Positions 57,878-64,000 of a DNA stretch of 64,000 nt are shown piece after piece. The stretch comes from Pandoraea oxalativorans (GTDB lineage: Bacteria > Pseudomonadota > Gammaproteobacteria > Burkholderiales > Burkholderiaceae). A program made the position numbers and the translations under genes. The notes beneath the pieces were generated by a model, which searched no databases, was not told the DNA's origin, and saw only the letters and a list, made by a program, of their open reading frames with translations. Position 1 is the first letter of the stretch. Every line of letters begins with the position of its first letter. The stretch is from contig NZ_CP011253.3 of NCBI RefSeq assembly GCF_000972785.3, positions 3,720,001 through 3,784,000 on the forward strand. Reading direction: 5' to 3'.

Positions 57878-58182
57878 GCGCGTTGTTCCGAAAGACAAAA
57901 AAATTGCCGCAGCGAAGCCGCATTCGCACTTTTTGCGAACGCCGCTCGACCGCGGCTGTGACACCTATGTTGCATTAGTGTAGCAGAGTTGCCGACGCTG
58001 CCAACCGGAGGACCGGTCGCACAGCGCGTCGCCACGCTGCAAGCACATCTAAAGCATTTGGCGCGTCCGGCGGAGATCAGTTCCCCAACGAACGCGCCAT
58101 TGTCTTGCGACGTTACCCGATGCGCCCGACCCAACCTACCAAGTCGAACGCCCCGGGCGTATCTGCGTCACCTGCCCGACAC
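57878..58182. other. Intergenic region between greA and carB
   Basis: No gene seen. It holds the greA promoter side. A stem CTGCCCG / CGGGCAG (58172-58194) overlaps the carB stop codon and may slow or end transcription; there is no T run. Confidence 0.45.
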
Positions 58183-61100
58183 TCAGGCGGGCAGTTGCGC
58201 GTGCAAGCCCTGGAGGTCATAGACCTCGAGGTTTTGCAGATACTTCAGGCCTTCCACCGCCGCACGGGCACCCGAGATCGTCGTGTAATACGTGACCTTG
58301 TGTGCCTGCGCCGACATACGGATCGAGCGCGAATCGGCAATCGCCGTGCGGGTTTCGTCCACCGTAGTGAACACCAGCGCGATCTCGCCGTTCTTGATCA
58401 TGTCGACAATGTGCGGACGACCATCCTTCACCTTGTTGACCACGCGCACCGGGATCCCGGCCGCTTCGATGGCTGCCGCCGTGCCACGCGTGGCAACGAT
58501 CGGGTAGCCCAGCGAGTGCAGCATGCGCGCCACTTCGACAGCGCGCGGCTTGTCGGCGTCCTTCACCGTGAGCAGCACCGTGCCCGAAGCCGGCAGACGC
58601 GAGCCAGCCGCCAGTTGCGACTTGAAGAGCGCTTCGCCGAACGTGCGGCCCACGCCCATCACTTCCCCCGTCGAGCGCATTTCCGGTCCGAGCACCGGGT
58701 CGACGCCCGGGAACTTCACGAACGGGAACACGGCTTCCTTGACGCTGTAGTACGGCGGCACGACTTCGCTCGTGATGCCTTGCGACGTGAGCGACTGACC
58801 GGCCATCGCGCGGGCGGCGATCTTGGCCAGTTGACGGCCCGTGGCCTTCGAGACGTACGGCACCGTACGCGACGCACGCGGGTTCACTTCCAGCACGTAG
58901 ATCGTATCGACGCCGTTGCCCTGCTGAATCGCGAACTGCACGTTCATCAGGCCGACCACGTTCAGCGCCTTCGCCATTTCGGCCGTCTGACGCTTGAGTT
59001 CGGCAATCGTTTCGGCCGACAGCGAGTACGGCGGCAACGAGCAAGCCGAGTCGCCCGAGTGGACGCCCGCCTGTTCGATGTGTTCCATCACGCCGCCGAT
59101 GTAGACGTCCTTACCGTCCGAGATGCAATCGACGTCGCACTCGATGGCGTCGTCCAGGAAGCGGTCGAGCAGCACCGGGCTGTCGTGGCTCACCTTGACG
59201 GCTTCGCGCATGTAGCGCTCGAGGTCACGCGGTTCGTGGACGATTTCCATCGCACGGCCACCCAACACGTAGGACGGGCGCACCACCAGCGGGTATCCGA
59301 TTTCGGTGGCCAGCTTGAGCGCTTCGTCTTCCGCGCGGGCCGTACGGTTCGGCGGCTGACGCAGGCCGAGCTTATGCAGCAGCTTCTGGAAACGCTCGCG
59401 GTCTTCGGCGGCGTCGATCATGTCCGGGCTCGTGCCGATGATGGGCACGCCGTTCGCTTCGAGATCCAGCGCGAGCTTGAGCGGCGTCTGGCCGCCGTAC
59501 TGCACGATCACGCCGACCGGCTTTTCGAGGTCGACGATTTCCAGCACGTCTTCCAGCGTCACCGGCTCGAAGTACAGACGATCCGATGTGTCGTAGTCCG
59601 TCGACACCGTTTCCGGGTTGCAGTTGACCATGATGGTCTCGTAGCCGTCTTCGCGCATGGCGAGCGCGGCGTGCACGCAGCAGTAGTCGAACTCGATACC
59701 CTGACCGATACGGTTCGGGCCGCCGCCGAGCACCATGATCTTCTTCTTGTCGGTCGGCTGGGCTTCGCACTCTTCCTCATAGGTCGAGTACATGTAAGCC
59801 GTGTTGGTCGAGAATTCGGCAGCGCAGGTGTCCACGCGCTTGTAGACCGGGCGCACCTTCTGCGCGATACGGGCTTTACGCACGGCCGCCTGATCGGTGC
59901 CGAGCAGCTTGGCCAGACGGCGATCCGAGAAGCCGCTTTGCTTCAGGAAGCGCAGTTCTTCGGTCGTCAGGCTTGCCAGCGTGCGGCCCGACAGCGCCTT
60001 TTCCTTCTTGACGATGGCTTCGAGCTGGGCGAGGAACCAAGGGTCGATCGCGGTCTCGGCGTACACCTCTTCGAGGCTCATGCCCAGACGGAACGCGTCG
60101 CCCACGTACCAGATGCGGTCCGGGCCCGGCTCGCCGATTTCGGCCACGATCTCGTCGCGGTCGGTCGACTTTTCGTCCAGACCGTCCACACCGACTTCCA
60201 GACCGCGCATGGCCTTCTGGAACGATTCCTGGAACGTGCGGCCCATGGCCATCACTTCACCGACCGACTTCATCTGCGTGGTCAGGCGGGCGTCGGCTTC
60301 GCGGAACTTCTCGAACGCGAAACGCGGCACCTTGGTGACGACGTAGTCGATGGTCGGCTCGAACGAGGCAGGCGTAGCGCCGCCGGTGATTTCGTTGCGC
60401 AGCTCGTCGAGCGTGTAGCCGACGGCCAGCTTCGCGGCGACCTTGGCAATCGGGAAGCCGGTGGCCTTCGAGGCCAGCGCCGACGAACGCGACACACGCG
60501 GGTTCATTTCGATGACGACCATGCGGCCGTCCTTCGGGTTGATCGAGAACTGAACGTTCGAGCCGCCTGTCTCCACACCGATCTCGCGCAGCACGGCGAG
60601 CGATGCGTTACGCAGCAGTTGGTATTCCTTGTCGGTCAGCGTCTGCGCGGGGGCCACCGTGATCGAGTCGCCGGTGTGCACGCCCATCGGGTCGAGGTTT
60701 TCGATCGAGCAGACGATGATGCAGTTGTCGGCGCGGTCGCGCACGACTTCCATCTCGAATTCCTTCCAGCCGAGCAGCGACTCTTCGATGAGCAGTTCGC
60801 GCGTGGGCGAGAGGTCGAGGCCGCGCTTGCAGATCTCTTCGAACTCTTCGCGGTTGTAGGCGATACCGCCGCCCGAGCCGCCGAGCGTGAACGACGGACG
60901 GATCACCATCGGATACCCGCTGCCGCCGATCTCGGCCATGATCTGCGCCTGCACGGCGAGGGCTTCTTCCATCGAATGGGCGATGCCCGACTTGGCCGAA
61001 CCGAGACCGATCTTGGTCATCGCGTCCTTGAACTTCTGACGGTCTTCGGCCTTGTCGATGGCTTCCGGCGATGCGCCGATCAGCTCCACCTTGTACTTGT

Positions 61101-61425
61101 CGAGCACGCCGTGACGATGCAGGTCGAGCGCGCAGTTCAACGCGGTCTGCCCGCCCATCGTCGGGAGAATGGCATCCGGGCGCTCCTTGGCGATGATTCG
61201 CTCGACGACTTCCCAGGTGATCGGTTCGATGTAGGTGACATCGGCCGTGTCCGGGTCGGTCATGATCGTGGCAGGGTTGCTGTTGATCAGGATGACCTTG
61301 TAGCCTTCCTCGCGCAGTGCTTTGCAGGCCTGTGCGCCGGAATAATCGAACTCGCATGCCTGACCGATGATGATCGGGCCGGCGCCGATGATGAGGATGC
61401 TCTTGATGTCTGTGCGCTTTGGCAT
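58183..61425 (-). CDS. carB: Carbamoyl-phosphate synthase large subunit
   Basis: Protein of 1080 residues with two ATP-grasp halves. The first half begins [20 protein letters not shown] and has [14 protein letters not shown]; the second begins [20 protein letters not shown] and has [12 protein letters not shown]. The C-terminal MGS-like allosteric domain follows ([20 protein letters not shown]). It makes carbamoyl phosphate for arginine and pyrimidines with CarA. The LysE gene lies between it and carA, 18 bases upstream. Confidence 0.97.
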   Translation of the reverse strand: MPKRTDIKSILIIGAGPIIIGQACEFDYSGAQACKALREEGYKVILINSNPATIMTDPDTADVTYIEPITWEVVERIIAKERPDAILPTMGGQTALNCALDLHRHGVLDKYKVELIGASPEAIDKAEDRQKFKDAMTKIGLGSAKSGIAHSMEEALAVQAQIMAEIGGSGYPMVIRPSFTLGGSGGGIAYNREEFEEICKRGLDLSPTRELLIEESLLGWKEFEMEVVRDRADNCIIVCSIENLDPMGVHTGDSITVAPAQTLTDKEYQLLRNASLAVLREIGVETGGSNVQFSINPKDGRMVVIEMNPRVSRSSALASKATGFPIAKVAAKLAVGYTLDELRNEITGGATPASFEPTIDYVVTKVPRFAFEKFREADARLTTQMKSVGEVMAMGRTFQESFQKAMRGLEVGVDGLDEKSTDRDEIVAEIGEPGPDRIWYVGDAFRLGMSLEEVYAETAIDPWFLAQLEAIVKKEKALSGRTLASLTTEELRFLKQSGFSDRRLAKLLGTDQAAVRKARIAQKVRPVYKRVDTCAAEFSTNTAYMYSTYEEECEAQPTDKKKIMVLGGGPNRIGQGIEFDYCCVHAALAMREDGYETIMVNCNPETVSTDYDTSDRLYFEPVTLEDVLEIVDLEKPVGVIVQYGGQTPLKLALDLEANGVPIIGTSPDMIDAAEDRERFQKLLHKLGLRQPPNRTARAEDEALKLATEIGYPLVVRPSYVLGGRAMEIVHEPRDLERYMREAVKVSHDSPVLLDRFLDDAIECDVDCISDGKDVYIGGVMEHIEQAGVHSGDSACSLPPYSLSAETIAELKRQTAEMAKALNVVGLMNVQFAIQQGNGVDTIYVLEVNPRASRTVPYVSKATGRQLAKIAARAMAGQSLTSQGITSEVVPPYYSVKEAVFPFVKFPGVDPVLGPEMRSTGEVMGVGRTFGEALFKSQLAAGSRLPASGTVLLTVKDADKPRAVEVARMLHSLGYPIVATRGTAAAIEAAGIPVRVVNKVKDGRPHIVDMIKNGEIALVFTTVDETRTAIADSRSIRMSAQAHKVTYYTTISGARAAVEGLKYLQNLEVYDLQGLHAQLPA

Positions 61426-61443
61426 AACGTTCTCAACAAAAAT

Positions 61444-62112
61444 TTAACTCAGCGTCGCGGTCGCGAGCTTCACACCGAAGCCGACGAACAACGCGCCCAC
61501 GCCGCCGGTTGCCCCGGCGCTCAACCGGCGACGTTGCCGGAAGTGCTCGGCCAGGCGGTAACCGGCCAGGATCAGCGTGCTCAGATACAGGAAACTGCAG
61601 GTCTGTACGATGACGCCCAGCACCGCAAACGACACGGCCGGGTAGGCGTAGCCCGGATCGACGAACTGGATGAAAAACGACACGCAGAACAGGATCGCTT
61701 TCGGGTTCAGCAGACTGATGAACAGGGCACGCTTGAACGGGTGATCGGCGTCGACCGGCTTCGGTGCGGCGACTGTCCGGGTCGATTTGGCCCGTGCCGA
61801 GCGTGCGTTGGCGATTGCCCCGCGCAGCATGTTCAGGCCCATCCAGCAGAGATACGCCGCGCCGAGGTACTTCACCACGAAGAACAGCGCCGGTTGCGTG
61901 TGCAGCAGCGACGCCACACCGGCGGCGGCCAGCGTCATGAGTACCGTGTCGCCCAGAAACACGCCGCAAGCGGCTGCATACCCCTGGCGAACCCCGCGCT
62001 GTGCGGCCACGGCCAGCACGTAGAGCGAGTTCGGCCCCGGCAGCAGAATGACGACCGCGACCCCGGCCAGATACGTCCAGAGGTTGAGGATGCCGATCGA
62101 GTTTCCGAGCAT
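61444..62112 (-). CDS. LysE/RhtB-family amino-acid exporter
   Basis: Membrane protein of 222 residues with about six helices. The conserved LysE pattern VVILLPGPNSLYVLAVAAQRG (N-terminal GPN box) and KAILFCVSFFIQFVDPG is clear; LeuE-type proteins are the closest by feel. Such exporters pump out amino acids. Its place between carA and carB, with gaps of 31 and 18 bases, ties its expression to carbamoyl phosphate synthesis; the substrate could be an amino acid linked to that pathway. Confidence 0.88.
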   Translation of the reverse strand: MLGNSIGILNLWTYLAGVAVVILLPGPNSLYVLAVAAQRGVRQGYAAACGVFLGDTVLMTLAAAGVASLLHTQPALFFVVKYLGAAYLCWMGLNMLRGAIANARSARAKSTRTVAAPKPVDADHPFKRALFISLLNPKAILFCVSFFIQFVDPGYAYPAVSFAVLGVIVQTCSFLYLSTLILAGYRLAEHFRQRRRLSAGATGGVGALFVGFGVKLATATLS

Positions 62113-62143
62113 GGTGCGTGTTTCCCTATCTTGCTTATTACGC

Positions 62144-63289
62144 TTACGCGGGCTGCTTGGCGTCGGCCATCGACTGCACGAAGCGGTCGAACAGGTAGCC
62201 GATGTCGTGCGGACCGGGCGACGCTTCCGGGTGGCCCTGGAAGCAGAATGCCGGGCGGTCCGTCAGCTCGAAGCCTTGCAGCGTGCCGTCGAACAGCGAC
62301 ACGTGCGTGACGCGTGCGTTGGCCGGCAGGCTGTTCGCGTCCACGGCGAAACCATGGTTTTGCGACGTGATGACGACGCGGCCCGTATCGAGGTCCTTCA
62401 CCGGGTGGTTGGCCCCGTGGTGACCGGTCTTCATCTTGAGCGTCTTCGCGCCGACGGCCAGCCCCATGATCTGGTGGCCAAGGCAGATCCCGAACGTCGG
62501 GAAGCGGCGCTCCAGGAACGTCTTCGTCGCAGCGATGGCGTAGTCGCACGGCTCCGGATCGCCGGGGCCGTTCGAGAGGAACACGCCGTCCGGGTTCAGG
62601 GCGAACACGTCGTCGGCCGAGCTTTGGGCCGGCAGCACCGTGACCTTGCAGCCGCGCTGGGCCAGCATGCGCAGGATATTGCGCTTCACGCCGTAGTCGA
62701 GGGCGACCACGTGGAATTTCGGATCCTTCTGCTCGCCGTAGCCTTGCTCGAGCGTCCATTCCGTTTCCGTCCACGCATACTGCTCGGGGGTGGAGACGGC
62801 CTTGGCGAGGTCCATACCGGCCAGACCGGGGAACGATTGTGCGAGGGCGATGGCCTTGGCTTCGTCGGCCTCTTCGCCGGCGAGGATGCAGCCGTTCTGA
62901 GCGCCCTTGTCGCGCAGGATACGGGTCAGACGGCGCGTGTCGATACCGGCGATGGCGACCACGCCTTCGTCCTTCAGGTACTGCGACAGCGTCTTGTTGG
63001 CGCGGAAATTCGAGTCGAGGATCGGCAGATCCTTGATGATCAGGCCGGCGGCATGGACTTTCGTGGCTTCGACGTCTTCACCGTTGACGCCCGTGTTGCC
63101 GATGTGCGGATACGTCAGCGTGACGATCTGGCGCGCATAGCTGGGGTCGGTAAGGATTTCCTGATAGCCGGTAATGGCCGTATTGAAGACCACTTCACCG
63201 ATGGTGTGACCGGCAGCGCCGATGGCGTACCCACGAAAGACCGTGCCGTCAGCGAGCGCGAGAATGGCGGGTGAGAATGACGGCAGCAC
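62144..63289 (-). CDS. carA: Carbamoyl-phosphate synthase small subunit
   Basis: Glutaminase subunit of 381 residues. N-terminal domain with [20 protein letters not shown]; class I amidotransferase domain with catalytic Cys in [13 protein letters not shown] and the His-Glu pair in [15 protein letters not shown]. It feeds ammonia to CarB. GTG 63289 follows CCAGGAGTTTCCC. First gene of carA-lysE-carB. Confidence 0.97.
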   Translation of the reverse strand: MLPSFSPAILALADGTVFRGYAIGAAGHTIGEVVFNTAITGYQEILTDPSYARQIVTLTYPHIGNTGVNGEDVEATKVHAAGLIIKDLPILDSNFRANKTLSQYLKDEGVVAIAGIDTRRLTRILRDKGAQNGCILAGEEADEAKAIALAQSFPGLAGMDLAKAVSTPEQYAWTETEWTLEQGYGEQKDPKFHVVALDYGVKRNILRMLAQRGCKVTVLPAQSSADDVFALNPDGVFLSNGPGDPEPCDYAIAATKTFLERRFPTFGICLGHQIMGLAVGAKTLKMKTGHHGANHPVKDLDTGRVVITSQNHGFAVDANSLPANARVTHVSLFDGTLQGFELTDRPAFCFQGHPEASPGPHDIGYLFDRFVQSMADAKQPA

Positions 63290-63484
63290 GGGAAACTCCT
63301 GGAGGGTTCACCCCTGCTGCCAGCCTCACCGTCCGCTAGCGATGACATCAGCGCGGGCACCGGAATTGCGCGGAATATGCGCACAGCGGATGCTCGGGCG
63401 GCGGACGAGATGTCGGGCGGGTAGGCGCTAGGGTGAGGGTTAAATGACTAAAACCTTCAAAGTATAGCGCAAATCCGGATCTTC
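63290..63484. other. carA upstream region
   Basis: No gene seen; it should contain the carA promoter. I found no arginine-box pair or pyrimidine leader peptide I would defend. Confidence 0.35.
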
Positions 63485-64000
63485 TCAAAGCTGAACGTGC
63501 GATGCACCAGTACGCTCTGCGGACTCTCGGGAGGCGACCCCCTCGGCAGACGGATACGCAGAGGGGATAGGGAAGTGAATACCGGCCCGCTGGGCCGCGA
63601 GCACGATATGTCGCTCCATCGAAGCGCCTGCGGCGGCGCCGTCGCGGCGTCGCAGCGCGTCGAGGATCTCCAGATGTTCATGATAGGTGGAGAGCACCAG
63701 TTCTCGCTGATAAAACGGCAAGCGCTGGCTTTCCATGACGATTTCCGTGCTGCCGCGCAGGATATCGGCGATGGCGGCGTTCCCTGCGAGGCCGACGATG
63801 CGCAGATGGAACGCGAAGTCAAGTTGCGCGGCGGCATCGACATCGCCCTCGATCAGTGCGCCCTTCATCGATTCGACGTTATCGGTGAGCCAGTCGATCT
63901 CGGTGACGCTGGCCGCGAGTGCGGCCAGCCGGGCGGAAAACCCTTCCAGGGCGTAGCGCAGCTGATAAGTGTCGGCGAGCGAAATCTGGTCGGCGAAGCG
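63485..64000 (-). CDS. GntR/FadR-family regulator, partial (FCD domain)
   Basis: C-terminal 171 residues of a FadR-type regulator, cut by the window end. The all-helical FCD ligand domain is clear: TYQLRYALEGFSARLAALAA (first helix), LDFAFHLRIVGLAGNAAIAD with the metal-ligand region and TYHEHLEILDALRRRDGAAA near the end. The winged-helix DNA-binding part lies beyond the window. Its ligand, usually a small carboxylate, cannot be told. Confidence 0.85.
   Translation of the reverse strand, partial: RFADQISLADTYQLRYALEGFSARLAALAASVTEIDWLTDNVESMKGALIEGDVDAAAQLDFAFHLRIVGLAGNAAIADILRGSTEIVMESQRLPFYQRELVLSTYHEHLEILDALRRRDGAAAGASMERHIVLAAQRAGIHFPIPSAYPSAEGVASRESAERTGASHVQL

Noticed and set aside
58105..62310. 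A 1401-codon open frame opposite carB and the LysE gene
   Set aside because: It is antisense to two genes with full family motifs; long antisense frames are expected in GC-rich DNA with strong third-position bias.
63290..63484. Riboswitch or pyrimidine attenuator before carA
   Set aside because: No convincing stem pair, leader peptide or T run was found.

Overview
The window looks like a chromosomal segment of a GC-rich betaproteobacterium of the order Burkholderiales. The evidence is the block ftsH-folP-glmM, pstSCAB-phoUBR, ppk/ppx, the carA-LysE-carB arrangement, a general porin of the Burkholderiales type and rpsU near a mobile-element junction. Pandoraea or a close relative would fit, but the sequence alone does not prove the genus.

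Region 1 (1-15022) is a pile-up of insertion sequences next to a tRNA-Arg(CCU) gene. It holds an IS110-type element, an IS21 element (istA/istB), two different IS3-type elements each interrupted by an identical 1390-bp IS110-family element, a further IS110-type element, and a tyrosine integrase gene broken by an IS3 and an IS256 element. Removing those two elements at their target duplications restores a 352-codon integrase frame. The twin 1390-bp elements sit at the homologous codon (just after the HSD motif) of two different transposase genes. Their 5' non-coding end has what reads as a bridge RNA: two loops of the same design, one matching the target flanks and one matching the element's own ends. 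This is the most interesting signal in the window.

Region 2 (15023-25065) carries small membrane proteins and lipoproteins, a WbuC-like cupin, rpsU, a porin, a histone-H1-like Lys/Ala-rich protein and an MscS channel whose ribosome binding site lies in a strong hairpin. It ends in a decay zone where three truncated genes abut (LysR regulator, MFS transporter, nicC). Region 3 (25066-35713) is an aerobic nicotinate degradation cluster: nicE, nicD, nicX, nicF, a nicB-like molybdopterin subunit and the regulator nicR. It is followed by a divergent NitT/TauT-type ABC transporter that shares a promoter motif with the nic genes. nicC is only a fragment and no nicA is seen, so this locus alone cannot run the pathway.

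Region 4 (35714-53161) starts with two lipoproteins, a decayed ParDE-like toxin-antitoxin pair and tRNA-Pro(UGG). Phosphate genes follow: sixA, an OlsB-type acyltransferase, ppx, a frameshifted ppk, phoR, phoB, phoU, pstBACS, then glmM and folP. Pho-box-like sequences precede pstS, ppk and probably the olsB-like gene, suggesting one PhoB-controlled response: high-affinity phosphate uptake, polyphosphate turnover and phosphate-free membrane lipid. A tandem array of ten 7-bp repeats lies between glmM and folP. Region 5 (53162-64000) is core housekeeping: ftsH, rlmE, yhbY, a DUF4149-type membrane protein, greA, carB, a LysE-family exporter, carA, and a GntR/FadR regulator cut by the window end.
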